Assembly: GCA_900545175.1 (NCBI GenBank)
Contig: UQYF01000038.1
Span: forward strand, 1-27,432
Reading direction: 5' to 3'
Length of the DNA stretch: 27,432 nucleotides
From: an uncultured Eubacteriales bacterium
GTDB lineage: Bacteria; Bacillota; Clostridia; Lachnospirales; Lachnospiraceae
The position numbers were made by a program, and so were the translations under genes. The notes below the pieces were generated by a model that saw nothing but the letters and a program-made list of their open reading frames with translations, was not told the DNA's origin and searched no databases. This document shows, in pieces, positions 14,810-23,159 of this stretch (the first letter of the stretch is position 1; every line of letters begins with the position of its first letter).

Positions 14810-15862
14810 TTAATCCGCTGTCTTTTTCTGATATGCGAACTGTACTATTGTTACAAGCAGTACTATGCCGAACAGAACCATCGCAACTGCACTTGAATAT
14901 CCTAAATCCCAATCAATGAACGCCTTCTGATATATATAATATACAAGAACCGTGGATGATGTTGTAAGTTCTCCTGAACCACCGCCTGCTAACATGATTG
15001 CTATATCGTATACCTTAAAGCAGTTGATTGTAAGCATAACTACTACGAAAAATGTTGTTGATCTTAACTGCGGCCATGTTATGTACTTGAATTTCTGCCA
15101 TGTATTCGCACCGTCAAGCGAACCTGCTTCATAAAGCTCTCCCGATATACCCTGAAGTCCTGCAAGGTATATTACCATGTAATAGCCCATGTACTTCCAT
15201 ACACTGAATAAAATCAATGATAACAATACCAGACCGCCGGAAAACCACTGTGGAAGCTTATCCATAGGTACATTAAACACATGATACAATATTGAATTTA
15301 TAGGTCCCTTCGAAGGATGGAAGAGCATCTTCCAAACAGCTGTTACAGCTACTAAGGAGCCTACATAAGGGAAGAAGGATAATGTTCTGAATATCGCTCT
15401 TCCTCGAACCTTCTGATTAAGTATAATTGCCAGTGCAAGTGATGCGATCATCGTAAGAGGCACTGTTCCGACACAATAGATAATGGTATTTTTAAATGCT
15501 GCCTTGAAAAACACATCACTTCCAAGTCTCTTGAAATTATTAAGACCCATGAACTGTATTGCATTGCTTCCATCCCATTTAAGGAATGCGAGTGCGAATG
15601 CGAACAAAATAGGGACAAGTGTGAACACCGCAAATCCGATAAAGTTCGGTGCTATGAATGAATATGAAACCAAATCTCTTTTAAAATCACGGCTAAGCCT
15701 GCTTCCCGACCTTTTCTTTGAGAGAGTTCTTCTCAACTTTTCAATACGGGATAAGCATTTTTTCTTTTCTTTACTGTCATCTATTCCCTTACACACCTTG
15801 GCAATAAGCTCATCAAGCTCTGCCTGCAAGGTGTTAATTTCTGCTATTTTCTTCTCACCCAT
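14810..15862 (-). CDS. Sugar ABC transporter permease, MalF/LacF-type, N-extended
   Basis: 350 aa, CUT1 family. The membrane part begins near residue 67 (SYSFIAPNFIGFAVFTLVP) and carries the EAA loop YEAGSLDGANTWQKFKYITW. Before it is an unusual charged cytoplasmic extension of about 64 residues with heptad-like leucines (INTLQAELDELIAKV ... RIEKLRRTLSKKRSG), probably coiled coil. Typical LacF/UgpA proteins start only 10-25 residues before the first helix. GGAGAGG lies just before the ATG, so the extension is translated. It could be a contact for a regulator, the ATPase or YesL; that is inference. Second gene of the operon. Confidence 0.93.
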   Translation of the reverse strand: MGEKKIAEINTLQAELDELIAKVCKGIDDSKEKKKCLSRIEKLRRTLSKKRSGSRLSRDFKRDLVSYSFIAPNFIGFAVFTLVPILFAFALAFLKWDGSNAIQFMGLNNFKRLGSDVFFKAAFKNTIIYCVGTVPLTMIASLALAIILNQKVRGRAIFRTLSFFPYVGSLVAVTAVWKMLFHPSKGPINSILYHVFNVPMDKLPQWFSGGLVLLSLILFSVWKYMGYYMVIYLAGLQGISGELYEAGSLDGANTWQKFKYITWPQLRSTTFFVVVMLTINCFKVYDIAIMLAGGGSGELTTSSTVLVYYIYQKAFIDWDLGYSSAVAMVLFGIVLLVTIVQFAYQKKTAD

Positions 15863-15896
15863 ATAATCCTCTCCTGTATTGATTCTTTAAATATAT

Positions 15897-15924
15897 GGGA
15901 CTGTCACCCGAAAGCAACAGTCCC
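15897..15924 (-). promoter_or_regulatory. Hairpin between binding-protein and permease genes
   Basis: GGGACTGT (15897-15904) pairs with ACAGTCCC (15917-15924) around a 12-nt loop. It lies 25 bases after the binding-protein stop with no strong T tract. Such hairpins commonly stabilise the upstream mRNA or attenuate, giving more binding protein than permease. Confidence 0.6.
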
Positions 15925-15949
15925 AACCACATACAGCTAAATTTTATTA

Positions 15950-17341
15950 CTACTTCTCGCTCTTAATAGCCTTTACAGCCTCTTCCATAGCTGCAATACC
16001 TTCCTCAACAGTCATCTCACCGCTCATAATTGAACCATGATATGAGTCAAGTGCGCTGTTAATCTCAGATACGTTCTCAGCGTAAGGAACCTCAAGATAA
16101 AGGTTAGAAACTGTGAGTGCCTCCTTAGAAGCTTCATCCTGTGGGAATCCGTCAAGGCTTGTGATAATATCCATAGCTTCATCTGTCATGATTGCAGGGA
16201 AGTTACCTGTCTCAGCCATAACCTTGGCACCTTCTTCACCGCTTACCCACTTAACAAAATCCCATGCCTCATCAGGTGTATCTGTAGCTGTTGTAACTGC
16301 AAGACCTGTGATTGTACCAAGAGTTGAACCCGGCTCAACGCCCTCTGCATGAGGATACTTTACAATACCCCAGTTACCGCAGAGACTTGAATCATACTCT
16401 CCGCTCTTAAGATTAGAGATAAGTGTTGCGATAAACCATGAACCCATGTTCATCATAGCTACATCCCCGCCGGAGAATGCTGCTGAATAATGTAAACCTT
16501 CTGTCTTTAAGTCAGAGTACTTACGGCATACGCCATCCTTCTCCTGATTGAGAACCATGTTGTAGTAATCTGCGAAGAAGCCATAATCTCCGTCAAGGAT
16601 TGAGTGCTCTCCATCAAGAACACCGAAAAGCTGTACTGCTGATCTCCATGTATGGTAGTGAGCACCATATATCTGATTACCGAAGTCTGTCTTTGTTACT
16701 TTTCTTGCAAGAGCATCATACTCTTCAAATGTCATATCATTTGTTGGATATTCAACTCCTTCTGCATCAAAGATGTCCTTGTTGTAGAAGAGTACCCAGA
16801 AGTCATTTCTGAAAGGAAGCTCATAGAGTGAACCATCAACTGTGACCTGATCTGTAACACCAGCATACTTAGAAAGGTCAACTCCGTCTGCCTTTATGTA
16901 ATCATCAAGTGAACGGATTGCATTCTTCTGTACAAGTGTTGCATATCCAGGAACATCCTTCACTGTAACGACATCAAATTCTGTACCTGAACCGGAAAGT
17001 TCTGTTGCAAGTACTGTCATGTAATCTGTTGAACCAAGATCAACCATATCGATTGTCACATTGTCATGTGATGCCTCATATGCATCTGCGAGAGCCTGCC
17101 AGTAAGCTGTGGATTCCTTATCCCAGATAGCCCACTTAAGTGTTACCTTCTCGGCTGTATCTGCTCCCTTAGTTGTCTCAGCATTGTCAGCCTTTGTTGT
17201 CGCAGCTGCTGATGTTGTCTCTGCATTGCTCTGGCTTGGAGCCGGTGTTGTTGTCTCATTTCCTGTTGAACCTGAGCAGCCTGAAACAAGTGTTGTTACC
17301 ATAGCTGCAGAGAGCATTACTGATAAAAATTTTTTTCTCAT
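15950..17341 (-). CDS. Extracellular sugar-binding lipoprotein of ABC transporter
   Basis: 463 aa, SBP family 1 (MalE/UgpB-like). A lipoprotein signal peptide (MRKKFLSVMLSAAMVTTLVS) ends at Cys22, followed by a flexible Thr/Ala/Glu-rich linker to about residue 65. The mature fold begins with the usual VTLKWAIWDKES strand and contains hinge and cleft stretches such as GSLYELPFRNDFWVLFYNKD, AMMNMGSWF and EAWDFVKWVSGEEGAK. It captures an oligosaccharide outside the membrane for the two permeases. GGAGG lies 8 bases before the ATG. It is the first gene of the operon and divergent from the histidine kinase gene, as in YesMN systems. The ligand is probably an unsaturated uronic oligosaccharide, from context. 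Confidence 0.95.
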   Translation of the reverse strand: MRKKFLSVMLSAAMVTTLVSGCSGSTGNETTTPAPSQSNAETTSAAATTKADNAETTKGADTAEKVTLKWAIWDKESTAYWQALADAYEASHDNVTIDMVDLGSTDYMTVLATELSGSGTEFDVVTVKDVPGYATLVQKNAIRSLDDYIKADGVDLSKYAGVTDQVTVDGSLYELPFRNDFWVLFYNKDIFDAEGVEYPTNDMTFEEYDALARKVTKTDFGNQIYGAHYHTWRSAVQLFGVLDGEHSILDGDYGFFADYYNMVLNQEKDGVCRKYSDLKTEGLHYSAAFSGGDVAMMNMGSWFIATLISNLKSGEYDSSLCGNWGIVKYPHAEGVEPGSTLGTITGLAVTTATDTPDEAWDFVKWVSGEEGAKVMAETGNFPAIMTDEAMDIITSLDGFPQDEASKEALTVSNLYLEVPYAENVSEINSALDSYHGSIMSGEMTVEEGIAAMEEAVKAIKSEK

Positions 17342-17656
17342 AGTCTTTTCCTCCTGATTTGAAATTGATTTTTGAGATTGTTTACGTTCATCTCTTAACT
17401 ATGGCTTAATTATAATAAAAACAATTTATAAAACGAATGGATTTATTTAATTTTTTATTTATTTTTTTGGGTTTTTTCGAAAAATATTAGGTTAAGGCGG
17501 AATATAATAATGTAATTTTCTATGAAAAAATGTAATTTTTATCACCGTAGTTTAAACTTTTATAAAAATATGTTAAAATAAATGGCAATATCATTTTGAT
17601 TATTGTATATATTTTATAAGATGCATGTATCAAGCATCCCCCAACGAGGATTATTT
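17342..17656. promoter_or_regulatory. Divergent control region of the glycan locus
   Basis: A very AT-rich region with start signals for both arms. A minus-strand TATAAT at 17409-17414 would give the transporter operon a leader of about 60 bases. For the plus arm several TAAAAT/TATAAT-like boxes lie at 17500-17590 and none is decisive. AATGTAATTTT occurs twice (17509-17519 and 17529-17539), 20 bp apart in direct orientation, as AraC-family operators often are. No catabolite-repression site was convincing. Confidence 0.5.
17509..17539 (+). repeat. Direct repeat AATGTAATTTT x2, candidate YesN operator
   Basis: Two perfect 11-bp copies whose starts are 20 bp apart, about two helical turns, so they face the same side of the DNA. 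They lie about 120-150 bases upstream of the kinase start and about 170 from the transporter start. AT-richness raises the chance of coincidence. Confidence 0.4.
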
Positions 17657-19444
17657 ATGAAAAAACACCGCCGTTCCCTTCAGGGAACCATACTCATGAT
17701 TACACTGATTTTTACAATATTTATAGGCACTGTGCTTTCACTGCTATCGGTTTCTTTCTATAATAAGTACATAAAGGCAGGACTCATCGAGAACACAGAT
17801 GCCAATCTTGCATTCATGGTTGATTCCATCAACGCAAATATATCCGATCTTAACAGATTCATCTCATTCTGTCAGACACATTCATATATAGGCCGCTTCA
17901 TGAACTACACAGGCGCTTCATCAGCCAGTCCGGCATTGACTGCATATGAACGACTAAGTGATGAATACCGCCAAAGCCCTGTAAACAGCTATATACACCG
18001 AATTATAATAGGTAACAGCTATGACAAATATCTCCAGATTGTGGATCCGACATACTCGACATCACAAAATGTCGCCAAGCTCACAAAAGCACTCGACATC
18101 TACGATTCGCAGTTAAGCTCACAAGGCCTCGATTTTACAACAGGATATATAGCCGACCCATATATAGACCGCACATCCGAGAATGTGCTTATTCTCATCC
18201 GTCCTATAGCTTATCAATACAGCTTCAGACAAGGCGGATATGTGGCAATATCTTTATTAGAGGACTTTTTTACTGCTCCGATGCACTACTACTCCATCGC
18301 TGACGACAGCTTCCTTTATCTCACGCTCGGCAGTCATGTGTACCGCATGAAGGACGGTTCGCTCACTGAGCTTGATATTTCCGATATCTCGGTTGATACA
18401 CTTAACTATCCCGATTTATCAACTGACACAAAGGTATTTCACTTTGACAACGATGGGGCTGATGGATATCTTATAAGCAAACCTCTCCAAGCTTCTGACT
18501 GCTACATAACACAGCTTATATCCAATAAGGAAATGAAGTATTACATTCCTTACTACTTTATAATAATACTTGCAATAACATCTCTTATGATACTTATAGG
18601 CTTCCTTCTGTCGATGATACTCTATCAGTACATAAGTATTCCTGTCATTAAGATACAGAAACGCCTTGAAAAGATATCCCAAGGCGATTTCAGCCGCGAT
18701 ACTTCCATAGAATGGAACCATGAGCTCGGCGACATCGGACGTGGCATTAACAATCTGTCCGAGAATATCGAGTCCCTGTTAAACAGCAAGATTCAGGACG
18801 AAAAAGATAAAAAAGATTTAGAATATAAGATGCTGCAAAGCCAGATAAACCCTCATTTCATATATAACACGCTCAACTCCATAAAATGGATGGCAGTCAC
18901 ACAGGGAGCTGACGGAATATCAGAGATGACAACAGCCCTTTCAAGACTTCTTAGAAGTATCTCGAAAGGTACACGCGACCTCATACCTATACGCGATGAG
19001 CTTGCACTGTTAAACGATTATTTTACAATACAGCAATACCGCTACGGCGGCACAATCAAAATGAACGTCATCGTAGATGATGACGAACTTAACGACTGCC
19101 TTATCAACAAATTCACATTGCAGCCACTTGTTGAAAATGCGATTTTCCACGGCATAGAGCCTAAGCAGTCAACAGGCCATATCACTATACACGTAGCCCA
19201 TGACGGATTATCGGATATAACCGTAAGTGTCGAGGATGACGGAATAGGAATGGATGCTGGACAGATTGAAAAAATATTCTCGGAAGGCTCGAATGACAAA
19301 TCGCAGTTTTTCAAAGAAATAGGACTTATGAATATCCACAAGCGAATCAAATATGAATTTGGCGAACAATATGGAATATTCATCGAAAGCGAACCCGGAT
19401 TATACACAAGAATGATTGTGCGTATTCCTGCACGAAAGAATTAA
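17657..19444 (+). CDS. YesM-type sensor histidine kinase
   Basis: 595 aa. A first membrane segment (about 11-33) and a second (about 295-322) flank a 260-residue extracellular domain, probably a dCache-like sensor. HAMP follows (about 323-375), then a His_kinase domain with QSQINPHFIYNTLNSIKW, phospho-accepting His400, and an ATPase domain with LQPLVENAIFHGI (N box) and DDGIGMD (G1). This LytS/YesM architecture controls sugar-uptake genes in Firmicutes. GAGG is placed 7 bases before the chosen ATG; the frame is open 18 codons further upstream but that stretch lacks a ribosome site. It is 32 bases before its response regulator and divergent from the binding protein it probably controls. Confidence 0.95.
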   Translation: MKKHRRSLQGTILMITLIFTIFIGTVLSLLSVSFYNKYIKAGLIENTDANLAFMVDSINANISDLNRFISFCQTHSYIGRFMNYTGASSASPALTAYERLSDEYRQSPVNSYIHRIIIGNSYDKYLQIVDPTYSTSQNVAKLTKALDIYDSQLSSQGLDFTTGYIADPYIDRTSENVLILIRPIAYQYSFRQGGYVAISLLEDFFTAPMHYYSIADDSFLYLTLGSHVYRMKDGSLTELDISDISVDTLNYPDLSTDTKVFHFDNDGADGYLISKPLQASDCYITQLISNKEMKYYIPYYFIIILAITSLMILIGFLLSMILYQYISIPVIKIQKRLEKISQGDFSRDTSIEWNHELGDIGRGINNLSENIESLLNSKIQDEKDKKDLEYKMLQSQINPHFIYNTLNSIKWMAVTQGADGISEMTTALSRLLRSISKGTRDLIPIRDELALLNDYFTIQQYRYGGTIKMNVIVDDDELNDCLINKFTLQPLVENAIFHGIEPKQSTGHITIHVAHDGLSDITVSVEDDGIGMDAGQIEKIFSEGSNDKSQFFKEIGLMNIHKRIKYEFGEQYGIFIESEPGLYTRMIVRIPARKN

Positions 19445-19476
19445 ATCCATTATCAGACACTACCGGAGGATTACAT

Positions 19477-21093
19477 ATGTATAAAATCTTAATTGTTGAT
19501 GACGAACCTCTTGTTCAGGTCGGTATAAAATCAATGCTCAACTGTCAGTCTCTAGGACTCGAACTATGCGGTGTAGCCGCAAACGGAGAGGCGGCACTTG
19601 AGATAATAGAATCCGACTCACCGGACATTGTAATATGCGATATAAAAATGCCGATAATGTCGGGACTTGAACTTATAAAAATATGCTGTGAGCGCTATGG
19701 TTTTTGCAAACCTGTATTTATCTTTCTCACAAGCTATGAAGAATTTGCCATGGCAAAGGAAGCACTTACTTATCAGGCTTCCGATTACCTGATTAAGCTT
19801 GAACTGACTCCCGATGTTCTCGATACCGCAATAAAAAGAGCGATAGAAAGAATTCCAGCCAGGCAGGAGGAACAGTCCACGCAGGCAGACACAACAGAAA
19901 GTGAGCAGCTCCACTACAATGAGAAATTTTATCTGCGCCTTTTACAGAACATGTTCGACAGCCCTGAACAGCTAAAGCTTCAGAGCGACTACCTAGGCAT
20001 AAACTTTAACTCTGGTGCGTACCAGTGCATTTATATAGAATTTTTTGACCATACGAATAATAATCTGTCAAAAGAAAAGCTGCTATCACTGTTCACAAGT
20101 GCATCCAATCTGCTTCATGAGTTAATTGTGAAATATTTTCCTGCCGAGGTAGTTCCTCTCGATGTAAACCACTGTGCAGTGATAGTGCGAATCAATCAGT
20201 CCGACGGCTCCAACAGACCTGATATATCGCAGATAATGGAAGCACTTAAGGACATACAGGCTTCACTTAGAAAATATTATAATATTATAATGAAAGCAGG
20301 CATAGGCTCAATAGTAACGAATCCTATTGAATTGTCCGAATCCTACCAATATGCAAGACAGGCGTATTCTTTCATAGGCGATGACAATTCATTCATGTCA
20401 ATAGATGAATGCCAGACAACGGATTTCAATCACAGAATATTCAATCTGGCTATTTTCAGAGATCAGCTTAAGACTGCCTTTGAGGAGTTTGACGAGGTGG
20501 TGCTTTCACAGACTATTGATGAATTAAATGCCATGTTCAGCCAATATCCACAGAGAAACCTACAGGCACTTGATGCCGCATGCAGCATTCTGTATATGTC
20601 AATCTCTTCTATTCCCGGAGGCGAACAGACTGTATCAGAGATGTTTTCCGACTACCCTGACGGCTACCGTTCCATTTACCATAAACAGACAACGGAACAG
20701 ATTACTACATGGCTTGAGCTTTTCAAAAGCAGGCTCTGCGACTACTTTGTAAGTCGTAAAAACAATCACACGAACCATACAGTGAACCTTGTAAAGCGCT
20801 ACATAGCTGAGCATATCTGCGACAAGCTCACTCTAAACGATGTATCCTACAGCTTCAACATAACACCGAACTACTTAAGTCAGCTCTTCAAAAAACACAA
20901 CGACCTCGGCTTCAATGAGTATGTCACAAGCTGTAAAATCAACGAAGCAAAACGGCTCATGTCCGACAGTTCAATGAAAATATATGAGATTTCCGACAAG
21001 CTGGGATTTGAAAGCTCCTTCTACTTCAGCAAAGTATTCAAAAAGAAGGAAGGCGTATCACCGAAGGAATACATTAACCAGAAAATGGATTAG
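19477..21093 (+). CDS. YesN-type AraC-family response regulator
   Basis: 538 aa. The receiver domain (1-125) has the acidic pair DD (8-9), phospho-acceptor Asp55 in ICDIKMP, LTSYEEF and the conserved Lys in DYLIK. A middle region of about 300 residues is the variable YesN linker. The C-terminal AraC/XylS double helix-turn-helix (about 435-535) contains KRYIAEHICDKLTLNDVS, NITPNYLSQLFKKH and the family signature FESSFYFSKVFKKKEGVSP. It should bind direct repeats near its target promoters once phosphorylated by the kinase just upstream. GGAGG lies 7 bases before the ATG. Likely targets are the divergent operon and the lyase gene, from context. Confidence 0.95.
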   Translation: MYKILIVDDEPLVQVGIKSMLNCQSLGLELCGVAANGEAALEIIESDSPDIVICDIKMPIMSGLELIKICCERYGFCKPVFIFLTSYEEFAMAKEALTYQASDYLIKLELTPDVLDTAIKRAIERIPARQEEQSTQADTTESEQLHYNEKFYLRLLQNMFDSPEQLKLQSDYLGINFNSGAYQCIYIEFFDHTNNNLSKEKLLSLFTSASNLLHELIVKYFPAEVVPLDVNHCAVIVRINQSDGSNRPDISQIMEALKDIQASLRKYYNIIMKAGIGSIVTNPIELSESYQYARQAYSFIGDDNSFMSIDECQTTDFNHRIFNLAIFRDQLKTAFEEFDEVVLSQTIDELNAMFSQYPQRNLQALDAACSILYMSISSIPGGEQTVSEMFSDYPDGYRSIYHKQTTEQITTWLELFKSRLCDYFVSRKNNHTNHTVNLVKRYIAEHICDKLTLNDVSYSFNITPNYLSQLFKKHNDLGFNEYVTSCKINEAKRLMSDSSMKIYEISDKLGFESSFYFSKVFKKKEGVSPKEYINQKMD

Positions 21094-21160
21094 TGGAGAA
21101 TATTGGGGCAGCAAAATTTTAATAGATAATTATATGTAATTATGCAAGGAGGATTTTAAA

Positions 21161-22999
21161 ATGTTTAGAGAAATTGGCGAACTCTTTTTAAAAGATGCAC
21201 ATGCGTTTTCAGAATTTGCACCATACCATAAAGGATGTGACCGCAAGGCATGGAATGAGCTTGATGCCGATACGCTAAATGAACTTATAAAGTGTGGAGA
21301 GGCTTTTATCGGATTTGACTACCCTTATCTGAAGGCTACCGATTTCTGTGAGTTTTCAAGAACAGGCAACAGGGTTCACTACGAAGATAAGCTCTTTATA
21401 AAAAGAAAAGCTCTTGATGCACTTGTGCTTGCCGAATGTGCCGAACATTCAGGACGTTTCATGGATGATATCATAAATGGTATCTTTGCTATATGTGATG
21501 AGACTGCATGGCAGCTTCCTGCACATAATTCTTATGTAAGAAACTCACCGCAGCTTATCCTTCCTGATACATCAAATCCTGTTATCGAACTGTTTTCCTG
21601 TGAAGCAGCCTCAGTTTTAGCTGTCACATACTATCTGTTAAAGGACGAGCTGGATTCAATAAGCCCTTTTATATGCTCACGCATTGTCGAGGAAGTAAAA
21701 AAGCGTGTCATCATTCCATATACAACAAAGCATTTCTGGTGGATGGGCAAAGGCAAGGAAGAGATGTGCAACTGGACAATATGGTGCACACAGAATGTTC
21801 TTCTGTCCGCTTTCCTCCTTCCATTTTCCGAAAATACCAAACACAAAGTATTTAAAAAAGCCTGTGCAAGCACAGACTTCTTCCTCAAAGACTACGGTGA
21901 AGATGGCTGCTGCGATGAGGGTGCCCAGTATTACCGCCATGCCGGACTATGCCTGTATCAGACACTCGATATCCTGAACCATATAACTGATGGATACTTT
22001 AATTCTCTGTGGGATGACGAGAAGATTAAAAACATGGCACTCTACATTTTGAATGTGCATGTCGATGACAAATACTATATCAATTTTGCAGACTGCTCAC
22101 CTGTAGCCGGACGTGCAGGTATACGAGAATACCTGTTCGGAAAAGCATGCGGACTTGACAATCTGGCAAAATTTGCAGCTCTCGATTACAAAAGAAATCC
22201 TGAGAAATTCCAGCCCGATGAGAATAACCTCTATTACCGTCTTCAGGAAGTATTTACCAGAAAAGACATCCTTTCAGAAGACACTGACGCACCTATCCTT
22301 CACCCGCATGTGTTCTATTCAAGCGTCGGTCTGTGGATTGCCAGAAATGACACCTACACTGCTGCCGCCAAGTGCGGTGACAACAACGACAGCCACAACC
22401 ACAATGACACAGGAAGCGTCACTCTGTTCAAGAACGGCTGTCCTTTCCTTGCCGATATCGGCGTTGAGAGCTACACGAAAAAGACCTTCTCCGCACAGCG
22501 CTATGAGATATGGACGATGCAGTCCGACTACCACAATCTGCCTACTATAAATGGCATTATGCAGATGAACGGTGCCGAATATCAAGCCACCGATATCTCT
22601 CACTGCTTCACAGAGGACGGCGGAAAAATATCCATGGATATCGCCAAGGCTTATCCATCCGATGCACATATTGAAAAATATACAAGGAACGTCATCCTGT
22701 CCGATTCAGGTCTTGAAATTACCGATAGCTGGAGCTTTGATGACAAGATAAGCCACCCTGTAATACTCAACTTCATAACCTACGAGAAGCCGGCATTTTC
22801 AGAGGATACACCAAATATACTGCGTATCGGCGCACTCGGAAGCCTGTTACTTCCTTTAGATTACCAGGCTTCCAACATCAGAATTGAGGAGCTTCCAATC
22901 ACCGACCCAAGGCTTATGCAGTGCTGGAAACACAGCCTGTACCGCATAAGAATAGCTGTACCTGAAAATGCAGACAGCATACAGATTATGCTTTCATAG
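21161..22999 (+). CDS. Heparinase II/III-like polysaccharide lyase, cytosolic
   Basis: 612 aa. The N-terminal two-thirds look like an (alpha/alpha) toroid with WMGKGKEEMCNWTIWCTQNV and DEGAQYYRHAG, whose Tyr257/Tyr258 and His260 lie where lyases of this superfamily hold the catalytic Tyr. The C-terminal beta-sheet domain begins near 395 and has NDSHNHND (His412, His414), GCPFLADIGVESYT and YHNLPTING, typical of the heparinase II/III C-terminal superfamily (PL12/15/17/21/33 group). It cleaves uronic-acid chains by beta-elimination, giving the unsaturated ends that GH88 removes. No signal peptide is present, so it works on imported chains. GGAGG lies 8 bases before the ATG. It is third in line after yesMN, 67 bases apart. 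PL family and substrate not fixed. Confidence 0.9.
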   Translation: MFREIGELFLKDAHAFSEFAPYHKGCDRKAWNELDADTLNELIKCGEAFIGFDYPYLKATDFCEFSRTGNRVHYEDKLFIKRKALDALVLAECAEHSGRFMDDIINGIFAICDETAWQLPAHNSYVRNSPQLILPDTSNPVIELFSCEAASVLAVTYYLLKDELDSISPFICSRIVEEVKKRVIIPYTTKHFWWMGKGKEEMCNWTIWCTQNVLLSAFLLPFSENTKHKVFKKACASTDFFLKDYGEDGCCDEGAQYYRHAGLCLYQTLDILNHITDGYFNSLWDDEKIKNMALYILNVHVDDKYYINFADCSPVAGRAGIREYLFGKACGLDNLAKFAALDYKRNPEKFQPDENNLYYRLQEVFTRKDILSEDTDAPILHPHVFYSSVGLWIARNDTYTAAAKCGDNNDSHNHNDTGSVTLFKNGCPFLADIGVESYTKKTFSAQRYEIWTMQSDYHNLPTINGIMQMNGAEYQATDISHCFTEDGGKISMDIAKAYPSDAHIEKYTRNVILSDSGLEITDSWSFDDKISHPVILNFITYEKPAFSEDTPNILRIGALGSLLLPLDYQASNIRIEELPITDPRLMQCWKHSLYRIRIAVPENADSIQIMLS

Positions 23000-23011
23000 A
23001 TATAAATAGTC

Positions 23012-23041
23012 GGATTTTCAACTATACCTTCATAAAAATCC
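23012..23041. repeat. Weak GGATTTT/AAAATCC hairpin after the lyase gene
   Basis: A 7-bp perfect inverted repeat with a 16-nt loop just past the lyase stop. It may protect the 3' end; the main terminator lies downstream at 23075-23108. Confidence 0.3.
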
Positions 23042-23074
23042 ATTAAAAATGTAATGCTAAAAAATTATAAGTTT

Positions 23075-23108
23075 AAAAGGCTTATCATGCTTGCCTGATA
23101 AGCCTTTT
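23075..23108 (+). terminator. Terminator of the lyase transcript
   Basis: AAAAGGCTTATCA (23075-23087) pairs perfectly with TGATAAGCCTTTT (23096-23108) around an 8-nt loop and ends in T's. A outside the left arm also allows minus-strand termination of the recombinase gene. Confidence 0.85.
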
Positions 23109-23116
23109 GACATAAT

Positions 23117-23127
23117 CGGCGTAAGTA
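23117..23127 (+). repeat. Candidate recombination site 1 (CGGCGTAAGTA)
   Basis: Plus-strand AT-CGGCGTAAGTA-TTTC, 33 bases past the recombinase stop. It is inverted relative to site 2 (24110-24120), which lies just upstream of the recombinase start, and shares the CRGCGTAAGTA core with the hsdS stop region (27371-27381). Confidence 0.45.
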
Positions 23128-23159
23128 TTTCCCATTAAGAATTTCCTGATACCATATTT

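Noticed and set aside
17342..17410. Possible catabolite-repression (cre) site around TGAACGTAAACA
   Set aside because: Spacing between TG and CG is two bases short of the cre consensus.
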